Source: Nitrospira sp. | GTDB lineage: Bacteria; Nitrospirota; Nitrospiria; Nitrospirales; UBA8639 | DNA: 64,000 nt | Assembly: GCA_024760505.1 (NCBI GenBank) | Contig: CP058931.1 | Coordinates: 558,001 to 622,000 of the forward strand | Reading direction: 5' to 3' | Shown here: positions 42,906-51,236 of the stretch, piece after piece | How the letters are laid out: each line of letters opens with the position of its first letter | How positions within the stretch are numbered: position 1 is the stretch's first letter | Notes under the pieces: model-generated | The model's database searches: none | What the model was told of the DNA's origin: nothing | What the model saw: only the letters and a program-made list of their open reading frames with translations | Position numbers and translations under genes: made by a program

Positions 42906-43610
42906 TTATGCGGCCGTGGCTTCTCCGACCATCAATTCCACATGATTTTTCTCAGCCCATTCGGCTGCTATTTCATAAGATCGGGCTACCGTATCGAGAT
43001 TCTTTTTTAACAACATTTCTTTTTTGGCAAACTTCTTCTTAATGGCTTCGTCCAGTGTTGCCGTACCACCGGAGGCCACAAACTTCTTACCAAACCGTTC
43101 TTGTAAGGCCAAGTCCAAGCCATTCATGGATACACACTTCGTGATTCCGGCTACCGAACCAATCATGGTCATGTTTGTCGCCAATTCAGTCCCGGCAATT
43201 TCTAAGGCAATATTCGTCCCTGGTATATTAAAGACCGCTACATTCAGGTCTTTGAGTCGTTTCACGTCTTCATCGGACAAGAGAGGCATGTCGGTATTAA
43301 TGATCACGAGCCCGCCCTCTTTAATCCCTGAGTAAAATGGCATCGTGTAACTCTTACCCATCGTAATAACCTGAGGGTGAAATACTTGAATCACATCAGG
43401 GAACACAAGTTCGCCCCGATCGTAAATTTTCCTCAGTCCTATTCGACAGTAACTCTCGGCTGGCGCCATGCGTTTTTCCGCCCCAAAGAAGGGGTTTGAA
43501 ATAGCAAACTTACCATCTTTTGATGCCGCCATGGCCATGACATGGGCCGCAGTCACGGCGCCCTGCCCTCCCAGACCTGACATTCGGATATTAATTCGAC
43601 GTACAATCAT
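42906..43610 (-). CDS. 2-oxoacid:ferredoxin oxidoreductase, gamma subunit
   Basis: A 234-residue catalytic-domain subunit of the pyruvate/2-oxoglutarate:ferredoxin oxidoreductase family. The N-terminal MSGLGGQGAVTAAHVMA motif contacts CoA/TPP-domain partners in this family, and the FFGAEKRMAPAESYCRIG segment is typical. Together with alpha and beta it forms the CoA-dependent reversible oxidoreductase that fixes CO2 in the reverse TCA cycle. Substrate (pyruvate or 2-oxoglutarate) cannot be decided from sequence alone. Confidence 0.9.
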   Translation of the reverse strand: MIVRRINIRMSGLGGQGAVTAAHVMAMAASKDGKFAISNPFFGAEKRMAPAESYCRIGLRKIYDRGELVFPDVIQVFHPQVITMGKSYTMPFYSGIKEGGLVIINTDMPLLSDEDVKRLKDLNVAVFNIPGTNIALEIAGTELATNMTMIGSVAGITKCVSMNGLDLALQERFGKKFVASGGTATLDEAIKKKFAKKEMLLKKNLDTVARSYEIAAEWAEKNHVELMVGEATAA

Positions 43611-43639
43611 GGAATAGCTCCTCTCACATATCCCGCCGT

Positions 43640-44548
43640 TTATGCCGTTTGGCCGGCGAGTTGCTTTTTGGCTTCAGCTTTTCGTTCCTTTTCCTTCGCT
43701 GCTAATTCGGCCAATAATTCCTTAGCCGGTTCACTTACATACTCTTTATATGCAAACCGTTCCGTTGGCTTTTCGGAATCACGCATTTCCTGCAAACCTT
43801 CCATACTGTTTTTCCCAATTTCCAGGATGCAGGGCGTATACAACTGGAGGTAAGTCGGGCCAATTTCCCGAGCAATATGCACAGCATTTTTAATCACTTT
43901 TTCAATGAGATTTGGTTTGCTGACCGTGCAATTCACCACATAGTGGCAGCCGGACTCCCTGGCAATTTCCGGAAGGCGGACTTTTTCAAAGGTCTTTCCT
44001 ACCGGCGCCATCTTGGCAACAAAACCCTTTTGCATAAGCCCACTCTCTTGACCACCTGTATTGGCATACAACTCGTTATCAAAACAAATGGTGGTAAATT
44101 TTTCCTGGCGGAACCAAGCCTGCAAGGTCATGTCTAAGCCAATATCTACCGTAGCCCCGTCTCCAGCCAGCACCACCACATCTTTATGGCGATCAGGGAA
44201 TCGAACTGTCAACGCGCGTTTTAAACCAGATGCAATGGCATTTTGATTGCCGAACAATGAATGGATATTGTGGACCGCCACATGTGGAAATACCAAGCTG
44301 GTACATCCCGTTGAGCCCACCATGACAGTATCCTCTGGATTCGGCAAAGACGCGAGGATATAGCGAAATGCCATTGACTCCGGACATCCGGCACAAAGAG
44401 AGTGCTCTTCAATGAGTTCCTTCGCGTTACCGATATCTTTCCATCCTCGTTGTTCATTCCCATACGTCGCCCGTTTGACCAAATCCTGGTACTCAGCGGG
44501 CATGATGTCAAACAACTCCTCTGCGATTTTTATTCGTTCTTTACTCAT
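43640..44548 (-). CDS. 2-oxoacid:ferredoxin oxidoreductase, beta (TPP-binding) subunit
   Basis: A 302-residue subunit that binds thiamine diphosphate through VVLAGDGATVDIGLDMTL...NELYANTGGQ (GDG-x-N-type motif) and carries cysteines of a proximal cluster (SLCAGCPESM; VGSTGCTS). It is the site of 2-oxoacid decarboxylation or, in reverse, carboxylation. The C-terminal 30 residues are Lys/Glu-rich. It lies between alpha and gamma in the operon. Confidence 0.92.
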   Translation of the reverse strand: MSKERIKIAEELFDIMPAEYQDLVKRATYGNEQRGWKDIGNAKELIEEHSLCAGCPESMAFRYILASLPNPEDTVMVGSTGCTSLVFPHVAVHNIHSLFGNQNAIASGLKRALTVRFPDRHKDVVVLAGDGATVDIGLDMTLQAWFRQEKFTTICFDNELYANTGGQESGLMQKGFVAKMAPVGKTFEKVRLPEIARESGCHYVVNCTVSKPNLIEKVIKNAVHIAREIGPTYLQLYTPCILEIGKNSMEGLQEMRDSEKPTERFAYKEYVSEPAKELLAELAAKEKERKAEAKKQLAGQTA

Positions 44549-44614
44549 GAGTTTCTCCTTATAGTCGTGATCTGCTTGAAAGCCATACTCTCACAGGTGC
44601 CTACCGTCGTTGCA

Positions 44615-45826
44615 TCAACCCCCACGCCCGGCCAACGAAGGTGCCTTGACTCCTAATACAGTTTTGATTTCCGCGGCGATGATTTCAGGCGGCATGGTCA
44701 TTCCGCCACACACATGGGGACCTGCATGAATCCGTTCATTATTTGGAACCGTTGCGCTCACTTCACGGGCCAACCATCCAATGACATTAAATTCAGGAAC
44801 AATAATGTGCTTGGCATGCTTGGTGGCCTCCCTGATCTCCTCTCCAGGCCATGGCCTCAAGGTTTTGACCTTCACCAAACCAACCCTAATCCCTTCCTCT
44901 TCCAATATTGCAATGGCTTCCCGGCTTTGCGAAACTGCGGTTCCCGAGGCCACCACAATCACATCTGCATCGGTATTTTCTGTGTCAATCAGTCCATCCA
45001 TCCAACGGATGGTGTGCTTCCTCGACCGCTCAACAGCGGCCCATACCTCCTGCTGCCAGCTTGCATGGGTGGCGTAACTAATATAATTACTTTTCATTAC
45101 AAAAGGATCTCGCATCATGCGAACAGGAGGACATTCCATATCCATACACGGAACCGGTGACCGGTAGGGATCGTACGGTGGCAAACACATGTCGACGGGA
45201 GTCAGATCAACCATATCTTTCGTATGGGTCACAAAAAATCCATCGCAGCACAAGGCCAGTGGCAGATGGACATCAGGTTCTTCCGATACCATGTAGCCCT
45301 TGAGGATCCAGTCATAAAAATCTTGTGCGGTTTCCGCATGCCACACCAGCATGCCCGTTTGCATTAGATAGGATATTTCTAGAGTATCCGGCTGAATAGA
45401 GAGCGGAGAGTTGATGCCACGGCAGGTCACAATCATCTGAATAGGCAAACGCGCTCCGGCCCACATGGGGAAATTTTCCATAGCCCGCATGGTGCCTGGT
45501 CCGGCCGTGGTGGTAAATACTCTGGCGCCACCAAAAGCGGCTCCCGCGCATTGAGACATGACGGCAAATTCGCTTTCCCCTCGGAAGTAATCACCAATAT
45601 AGCCTTCAGCAAAGAGTTCTCCGCACAAGGCAGCAGCTTCACTTTGAGGGGTAATGGGATACGCGACCATGATGTCACAGGAGGCTCGCCGTACGGCCTC
45701 TTTTATGACTTCACTCCCGGTAAAGAAAGACGGTGTTCTTGGCGCCTCATTCATCATGTGCCAAGGATCGGTATACACCTGCTCTTTTTTGTTTTTTTGT
45801 CCTATGAAAGAAGCTTGAGCGGCCAT
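44615..45826 (-). CDS. 2-oxoacid:ferredoxin oxidoreductase, alpha subunit
   Basis: A 403-residue subunit with the family core GSEVIKEAVRRASCDIMVAYPITPQSE, the GAAFGGARVFTTTAGPG loop and a C-terminal transketolase-C-like domain (DVIVVASGTAVSQSREAI, VKVKTLRPWP). In the four- and five-subunit enzymes it pairs with beta, gamma and delta. The order here is E-alpha-beta-gamma-delta, one of the arrangements expected for the five-subunit enzymes of the Hydrogenobacter/Nitrospira type. Confidence 0.92.
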   Translation of the reverse strand: MAAQASFIGQKNKKEQVYTDPWHMMNEAPRTPSFFTGSEVIKEAVRRASCDIMVAYPITPQSEAAALCGELFAEGYIGDYFRGESEFAVMSQCAGAAFGGARVFTTTAGPGTMRAMENFPMWAGARLPIQMIVTCRGINSPLSIQPDTLEISYLMQTGMLVWHAETAQDFYDWILKGYMVSEEPDVHLPLALCCDGFFVTHTKDMVDLTPVDMCLPPYDPYRSPVPCMDMECPPVRMMRDPFVMKSNYISYATHASWQQEVWAAVERSRKHTIRWMDGLIDTENTDADVIVVASGTAVSQSREAIAILEEEGIRVGLVKVKTLRPWPGEEIREATKHAKHIIVPEFNVIGWLAREVSATVPNNERIHAGPHVCGGMTMPPEIIAAEIKTVLGVKAPSLAGRGG

Positions 45827-45966
45827 GTTTTGACCTCCTTTGTCTGCTTCAGGGTGAAAGACTTCCGATTTTCTTAAACGATAATATGAATATGGAAAAT
45901 CATAGATGAAAGTTTCTCAGAACAAGTCATTCATCTCTTTCATGTATGATGAAAAACCCAGAACAC

Positions 45967-46593
45967 TTACACTGATTGTTTCGCTGGAGGGGCGACCGAT
46001 CCCTTCAATTTCTTCACCCAATCCGCCAATCTGATTATTTTATCGGCTGTCGCATCACGAACGGATAACATCGCATCTTCATGACCAGCTTGAGCACACA
46101 TGGCAATCGTGTAACAGTTCGTGCCACCACGAATGATCTTGAGAGAAAGATTGGCCTGATGGCAATGAACGCCCACGAACATACAGGCATCAATTTTATT
46201 GTGCCAGATAGTCAAATTTGGGTGATTTGGATTTATTTCGATTTCAGGATTAATTTTAGGATATTTCGGTCTATAGTCCGGCATGGGAATCAGCATGGCA
46301 TGCTGACAAGAGGAATCCACGCATTCTTTGATGGTTTCATACAAATGACGGATTGCTTTGGCCTTCTTGGCAGCCTTGTCATTCCATGCCCAAAGAACCA
46401 ATGGCCCAGGAAAGATCGTGGGCACTTTTGCCGAGAGAAACTGCCTGGCCGCCTCCTCCAACGCTTCCTCTTCGGAAACTATGCTACCATGAATATGCCC
46501 TTGTCCTGGATCGGGAAGCCTAATCCCCATTGAGGCCGCAGACGGTGGCAAAAAATGTTCGGGGCCTGGCATTACCCTATAAGAAGTTGTCAT
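45967..46593 (-). CDS. 2-oxoacid:ferredoxin oxidoreductase, E subunit
   Basis: A 208-residue protein of the family often labelled 'CO dehydrogenase beta subunit family', the small fifth subunit (PorE/ForE) of the Hydrogenobacter-type enzymes. Features: MPGPEHFLPP N-terminus, IFPGPLVLWAW, a DYRPKYP proline stretch, and a GVHCHQANLSLKIIRGGTNCYTIAMCAQAGHEDAML block with conserved His and Cys. No clear cluster-binding motif. First gene of the operon, 140 bp before the alpha gene. Confidence 0.8.
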   Translation of the reverse strand: MTTSYRVMPGPEHFLPPSAASMGIRLPDPGQGHIHGSIVSEEEALEEAARQFLSAKVPTIFPGPLVLWAWNDKAAKKAKAIRHLYETIKECVDSSCQHAMLIPMPDYRPKYPKINPEIEINPNHPNLTIWHNKIDACMFVGVHCHQANLSLKIIRGGTNCYTIAMCAQAGHEDAMLSVRDATADKIIRLADWVKKLKGSVAPPAKQSV

Positions 46594-46699
46594 CGTACCC
46601 TCATGTCTCCATTAAAAAAAATTGGACAAATACTATCCGCTCCACCTACCTACTGTAAGAAGGCAACAAGGAAATCTCAAGATCGAAAAAGACCCACCT

Positions 46700-46715
46700 G
46701 TCCAAAATATTGGAC
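46700..46715. promoter_or_regulatory. Inverted repeat GTCCAA/TTGGAC
   Basis: GTCCAAAATATTGGAC has perfect 6-bp arms around AATA. TTGGAC recurs at 46622. A T-run on the plus side gives it a weak terminator look, but no plus-strand gene ends here. An operator or RNA element upstream of the oxidoreductase operon is possible. Confidence 0.35.
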
Positions 46716-46768
46716 TTTTTGAGAATATATCTATGAGTCTTTTGCCCTATAAATCAAAATTTTCCTGA

Positions 46769-46784
46769 CTAACCTAGGTTAGTA
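46769..46784. promoter_or_regulatory. Perfect 16-bp palindrome ACTAACCTAGGTTAGT
   Basis: Fully self-complementary and about 180 bp upstream of the E-subunit start, in otherwise AT-rich sequence. This length and symmetry suit a dimeric repressor or activator. No known regulator was recognised. Confidence 0.45.
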
Positions 46785-46959
46785 TAAGAAGGCGCTATAA
46801 ATATTGTCAATTTGAATATTGTTGATAACAGACGGAAAAACCGATTTCCCAGAGTGAGAGTCCTTATGGCTGTCAATCTGTTCATTGGTTTGAAAAGGAA
46901 AAGACCTAAAAGGAATGAGGAGAGAGAAATCCCACGGCAGGCAAAACGGAAAACATGGC

Positions 46960-47448
46960 CTATCTGGCTCTGACTTTCAAAATTGCATACCGCCACCTCG
47001 CTTCTCCAATAATTTTTGGAATTGTGGGAAAGGGCATGGTTAGAGAAAAATCTCTCGCCTGGGTCGGAGGAACTTCCAAAGAGATCTCTGCGGCCTCTTG
47101 CCCAACGATTTCACATTCTGTCATATAGCAGTCCTCAATCGTAGCCTGGATAGTCACGGAAAGTATGGTAAAGATTTGAGCTGAATTTTCAAGCCTCCCA
47201 GTCAGCACAAACGACCGGGAGTTCAGTCCGGGTCGAACCTCCATGTGAGAAAGTTGGGCCTGCCTGGGAAGAATCCGCTCAAATTCCAACTCCCGTTCCT
47301 GAGTATCCTGCCAAATAATGAACCCGATAGTTCCAAAGATGACCATCAGGGTCATCCCCAGAACGCGACGCAATTTTGGCAAATACGTCGCCATGAAAAT
47401 CATGATTAATATCAACAGAATAATGGCAATAGGCAGCATAAATTTCAC
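46960..47448 (-). CDS. Membrane protein of unknown function
   Basis: A 162-residue protein with two N-terminal membrane helices (LPIAIILLILIMIFMATYL and GMTLMVIFGTIGFIIW) and a C-terminal soluble beta-rich domain (FVLTGRLENSAQIFTILSVTIQATIEDC), reminiscent of FxLYD/DUF3426-type domains but not certain. Two cysteines lie close together (DCYMTEC). Divergent from cysQ. Confidence 0.6.
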   Translation of the reverse strand: MKFMLPIAIILLILIMIFMATYLPKLRRVLGMTLMVIFGTIGFIIWQDTQERELEFERILPRQAQLSHMEVRPGLNSRSFVLTGRLENSAQIFTILSVTIQATIEDCYMTECEIVGQEAAEISLEVPPTQARDFSLTMPFPTIPKIIGEARWRYAILKVRAR

Positions 47449-47532
47449 AGGCAGTGGGTGGGAGAAAAACTCTTCTTACTCTCTACTCCTCTTATCGGTT
47501 TTCTGAATCCCCTTCTTTCACCGGAGGAAGCA

Positions 47533-48357
47533 ATGCCAGATTTTTCTCATGAAATTGAAATCGCCTCTCACCTGGCTCGAAAGGCAGGGGAGGTTATCAT
47601 GAACATCTATCAAAATGATTTTGCGGTCATGTACAAAAGCATTGACGATCCCGTCACCAAGGCCGATCAAGAAGCCAATGCCCTCATCGTAGATGAATTA
47701 CATACCCATTTCCCACAGGATTCCATCGTGGCGGAGGAAAGCCCCCTCCCCTCCAAATCTTTGACAACAGGCCGAGTCTGGTACGTAGACCCCCTGGATG
47801 GAACAAAAGAGTTTATTGCACGCAACGGGGAGTTTTCCATCATGATCGGACTGACCATTGATGCTCACACCAAACTTGGCGTTGTCTACTGGCCTACCCG
47901 TGACCACCTCTATGCCGGCCTGACGGATCAGACGGCTTGGATGGAACACAACGGGGTTTGCCAAAAACTCTCGGCTCTCGCATCCAAAAGTCCCACCAAC
48001 CTCTCACTCGTCACCTCACGATCCCATCGATCCCCAATTCTTTCTATCATTCAACAATCATTGCCCATCCATAATGAACAACAGTTGGGAAGCGTGGGAC
48101 TGAAAATTGGCCAAATTGCCCAAGGAAACGCTGACCTCTACATTGAACCGAGTCCGTATACCAAGGCATGGGATGCCTGTGCGCCTGAAGCCATTCTGCG
48201 AGGAGCCGGCGGGTGTTTTACCGATATTCACGGGAAACCCATCCAATATGGACTCAATAACTTTCGCAATCTTCATGGGTTGGTCGGAAGTACTCCAGAC
48301 ATTCATCAACGTGTCATTCAAGCCTTGACGGGTCGGTGTTACTCGTGTGAAGGTTGA
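47533..48357 (+). CDS. cysQ: 3'(2'),5'-bisphosphate nucleotidase CysQ
   Basis: A 274-residue inositol-monophosphatase-fold enzyme. It should dephosphorylate PAP, the by-product of sulfate activation and sulfotransfer. Metal motifs are DPVTKADQEAN, VAEES and WYVDPLDGTKEF, and the C-terminal KAWDACAPEAILRGAGG is characteristic. GGAGG lies 6 nt before the ATG at 47533; the frame is open to 47458. PAP versus inositol-phosphate specificity rests on family similarity. Confidence 0.88.
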   Translation: MPDFSHEIEIASHLARKAGEVIMNIYQNDFAVMYKSIDDPVTKADQEANALIVDELHTHFPQDSIVAEESPLPSKSLTTGRVWYVDPLDGTKEFIARNGEFSIMIGLTIDAHTKLGVVYWPTRDHLYAGLTDQTAWMEHNGVCQKLSALASKSPTNLSLVTSRSHRSPILSIIQQSLPIHNEQQLGSVGLKIGQIAQGNADLYIEPSPYTKAWDACAPEAILRGAGGCFTDIHGKPIQYGLNNFRNLHGLVGSTPDIHQRVIQALTGRCYSCEG

Positions 48358-48436
48358 CACCTTTTTCCGGCAATTCTTAGAATTCGTTCCTTAATACTTT
48401 CTCAGCGCCTTTGACCACTATCACTCTCACACAATC

Positions 48437-49753
48437 ATGAGAACAGACCTTGTTATTATCGGAGGCGGCCTGGCCGGATCGGAAGCGGCTTGGCAGGCGG
48501 CCAACTCTGGAGCCAGAGTGACCCTGTATGAAATGCGGCCTAAGGAAGAAACAGCCGCACATAAGACCGAACACCTGGCCGAGATTGTCTGCTCAAATTC
48601 TTTGGGGTCGAATGATCCTCTCAGCGCTCCTGGAATGTTGAAAGAGGAAATGCGGCAATTGCACTCCTTGATCATCCGAATTGCCGACGAGGTGCGGATC
48701 CCGGCAGGAACGGCATTAGCCGTGGATAGAGACCAATTTGCCTGCAAGGTGACCCGGGCATTAGCCGAACACCCGAATATCAAAATTCTTCGAGAAGAGA
48801 TCCATGAAATTCCCGATGATGCGCTGTGCATAATTGCCACCGGCCCCTTGACCTCACCCAAATTGTCTGAGGCAATCATCCAGTTCACCCAATCGAAAAA
48901 CCTGTTTTTCTTCGACGCCATCTCCCCAATCGTGGATGCGGATTCACTCAACACAGACCGGACATTTATGGCATCACGATATGAAAAGGGAACGGCGGAT
49001 TACGTGAATTGTCCTATGGACGAAGAAACCTATAACGCCTTCTATAACGCCTTGATCAAAGCTGAACGCGTCCAGCCAAAGTCTTTCGAGAACGTGCCGT
49101 ATTTTGAAGGATGTCTCCCGATTGAGGTCATGGCCGACCGTGGCCGGCAAACCTTATTGTTTGGTCCCCTCAAGCCCGTGGGATTAATTGATCCCAAAAC
49201 CGGCCAACGGCCCTATGCTGTGTTACAATTACGTCCAGAAAACGCTCATGGCTCCTGCTATAATCTGGTAGGGTTTCAAACCAAACTCACCTACCCGGAA
49301 CAACGCCGAATCTTCAGAATGATCCCTGGCTTGGAGCAGGCTGAATTTTTACGATGTGGGAGCATCCATCGAAATACGTATATCAATGCACCGATCCTCC
49401 TACAAAACACCTTGCAGGTCAAAAAACAGCCACGCATCTTTTTTGCCGGACAATTGGTTGGAGTAGAAGGTTATGTGGAGGCTGCGGCCAGTGGAGGGAT
49501 AGCCGGAATCAATGCCGCTCGCATCCTATCAGGGCGTGCTCCGGTCACTCCACCGCCCTCTACCGCCCATGGAGCGCTGCTCCATTACATTACGACTTGT
49601 GAGCCAAAGCACTTTCAACCGATTAACTCAAACTTTGGGCTATACCCGCCACTTGATACACCGGTGCGAGACAAACAGAAAAAACGACAACTCATCCAAG
49701 AACGGGCCACTACCCATTTCAAAGCATGGATGACGCAATCCGAGCTTTCGTAA
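48437..49753 (+). CDS. trmFO: tRNA (uracil-54-C5) methyltransferase, folate/FAD-dependent TrmFO
   Basis: A 438-residue flavoprotein. It forms ribothymidine at tRNA position 54 using methylene-tetrahydrofolate. The N-terminal Rossmann motif is IIGGGLAGSEAAW, followed by LYEMRP, AEIVCSNSLGSN (with its conserved Cys) and, near the C-terminus, FFAGQLVGVEGYVEAAASG. Start of the conserved trmFO-xerC-hslV-hslU cluster also known from Firmicutes; its 3' end overlaps xerC by 28 bp. Confidence 0.96.
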   Translation: MRTDLVIIGGGLAGSEAAWQAANSGARVTLYEMRPKEETAAHKTEHLAEIVCSNSLGSNDPLSAPGMLKEEMRQLHSLIIRIADEVRIPAGTALAVDRDQFACKVTRALAEHPNIKILREEIHEIPDDALCIIATGPLTSPKLSEAIIQFTQSKNLFFFDAISPIVDADSLNTDRTFMASRYEKGTADYVNCPMDEETYNAFYNALIKAERVQPKSFENVPYFEGCLPIEVMADRGRQTLLFGPLKPVGLIDPKTGQRPYAVLQLRPENAHGSCYNLVGFQTKLTYPEQRRIFRMIPGLEQAEFLRCGSIHRNTYINAPILLQNTLQVKKQPRIFFAGQLVGVEGYVEAAASGGIAGINAARILSGRAPVTPPPSTAHGALLHYITTCEPKHFQPINSNFGLYPPLDTPVRDKQKKRQLIQERATTHFKAWMTQSELS

Positions 49754-50700
49754 TGTACCTTCAATTGGAACGGGGAGTTTCGCCTGAAACACGCCGAAGT
49801 TATCAGTCCGACCTCAAACAATTCATGGCGCACATTCGACACACGCTTTCCGGGAACGATCTTTCAGAGCCTGGCGTCATTGACTCACTCCATATTCGAT
49901 CCTATCTCAAGAGCCTCAGCGATCAAGGGTTAAAAAAAACCTCCCTGGCCAGAAAGCTGGCATGCCTCAAAAGCTTTTTTCGTTTTTTAGTTGAAGACGG
50001 ACGGATTTCGCGTAATCCAGCATCCACCGTTCGTTCGCCTCGACAAGGGACACGTCTTCCCACCGTCCTCACCAAAGACGAAGCCAACACCCTGTTAGAT
50101 TCGTCAGCATCCCAGCAATGGATTGGGTTGAGAAACCACGCCATTCTGGAAACGTTGTATGCAAGCGGGGCTCGGGTATCAGAATTAGTCGGGTTAAATT
50201 GGGCGGATGTGGATCTAGAAACCCGATCGATCCGACTACGGGGAAAAGGGAAAAAAGAGCGGATGGTGCCTATTGGCACAGTGGCTGCTGATGCCATCCT
50301 GGAATATCAACGTCATCCGCCCCACAAGAACAAGATTATACAACCCGGAACATCGGCTCCACGGGTGCCCTACTCGGGATCGCAACCTCTTTTTCTCAAT
50401 GCTCGAGGAGGACGGTTGACCGCTCGAAGCGTGGAACGCATGCTGAAGCAAGAGACCGAACACCGCTTCACTAAGACGGTCACTCCCCATACCCTGCGCC
50501 ATTCCTTTGCCACCCACCTCCTCGATGAAGGAGCCGACCTGCGAGCCATCCAGGAACTCTTGGGCCATGCCTCGCTGGCCACAACCCAAAAATACACCCA
50601 TGTGGCAACAGACCAACTCATGGCCGTTTATGACCGGGCACACCCCCGATCCGGCTCTTCTCACTCCATACCCCCAGAAGGAGACCCTCTCAAGCGATGA
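49726..50700 (+). CDS. xerC: Tyrosine recombinase XerC/XerD
   Basis: A 324-residue site-specific recombinase resolving chromosome dimers at dif. The N-terminal SAM-like domain (about 1-100) is followed by the catalytic domain with R150 (YASGARVSE), K174/K176, H255 and R258 (HTLRHSF), H281 (LGHAS) and the nucleophile Y290 (KYTHV). The C-terminal tail is longer than usual. Placement between trmFO and hslV matches the CodV/XerC arrangement and argues against a mobile integrase. Confidence 0.93.
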   Translation: MDDAIRAFVMYLQLERGVSPETRRSYQSDLKQFMAHIRHTLSGNDLSEPGVIDSLHIRSYLKSLSDQGLKKTSLARKLACLKSFFRFLVEDGRISRNPASTVRSPRQGTRLPTVLTKDEANTLLDSSASQQWIGLRNHAILETLYASGARVSELVGLNWADVDLETRSIRLRGKGKKERMVPIGTVAADAILEYQRHPPHKNKIIQPGTSAPRVPYSGSQPLFLNARGGRLTARSVERMLKQETEHRFTKTVTPHTLRHSFATHLLDEGADLRAIQELLGHASLATTQKYTHVATDQLMAVYDRAHPRSGSSHSIPPEGDPLKR

Positions 50701-51233
50701 AGATTCGATCCACGACGATTCTGTGCGTACGCAAGGGGCCTACAGTGGCCATGGGCTGTGATGGCCAAGTCACCGTCGGCAGCACCATTATGAAGAGTAA
50801 CGCCAAGAAACTCCGGAAAATGCATCAAGACAAGGTGCTCACCGGCTTTGCCGGGGCCACCGCAGATGCGTTTACCTTATTTGAAAAATTCGACGCAAAG
50901 CTGGAAGAGTATCGAGGAAATCTGACCCGAGCCGCCGTTGAACTGGCGAAGGATTGGCGAACCGATCGGGTCCTTCGACGATTAGAAGCGCTTTTAGCGG
51001 TGGCCGACCGCGAGCATTCATTTCTTATTACCGGCACAGGTGATGTGGTTGAACCGGAAGACGGGATTTTGGCCATTGGATCAGGGGGACCTTACGCGTT
51101 ATCTGCTGCCCGCGCCCTCCTGGCTCACACCGAACTGCAACCGTCCCAGGTTGTCGAACAGAGCATGCAAATCGCCGCCGGAATCGATATTTATACCAAC
51201 CATCACATTGTTATTGAGGAGTTATCGTCATAA
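50697..51233 (+). CDS. hslV: ATP-dependent protease peptidase subunit HslV
   Basis: A 178-residue proteasome-like peptidase that works with HslU in the cytoplasm. The Thr nucleophile is Thr6 or Thr7 in RSTTILCVRKG after removal of a short propeptide. GDGQVT is represented by CDGQVTVGSTIMK, and GSGGPYALSAARAL forms the family C-terminal half. The ATGA overlap with xerC at 50697-50700 indicates translational coupling. Confidence 0.96.
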   Translation: MKIRSTTILCVRKGPTVAMGCDGQVTVGSTIMKSNAKKLRKMHQDKVLTGFAGATADAFTLFEKFDAKLEEYRGNLTRAAVELAKDWRTDRVLRRLEALLAVADREHSFLITGTGDVVEPEDGILAIGSGGPYALSAARALLAHTELQPSQVVEQSMQIAAGIDIYTNHHIVIEELSS

Positions 51234-51236
51234 CGT

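Larger units (their letters stand above)
46594..46959. other. Upstream region of the oxidoreductase operon
   Basis: 366 bp of AT-rich DNA without a supported gene. It contains a 16-bp perfect palindrome (46769-46784) and a 16-bp imperfect one (46700-46715), both candidate operators of the operon. Confidence 0.55.

Noticed and set aside
46700..46720. GTCCAA hairpin plus T-run as a plus-strand terminator
   Set aside because: No plus-strand gene ends upstream of it.
46769..46996. 75-codon minus-strand frame overlapping the membrane-protein gene
   Set aside because: It overlaps the 3' end of the 46960-47448 gene in another frame, spans the palindrome and has no ribosome site or domain.
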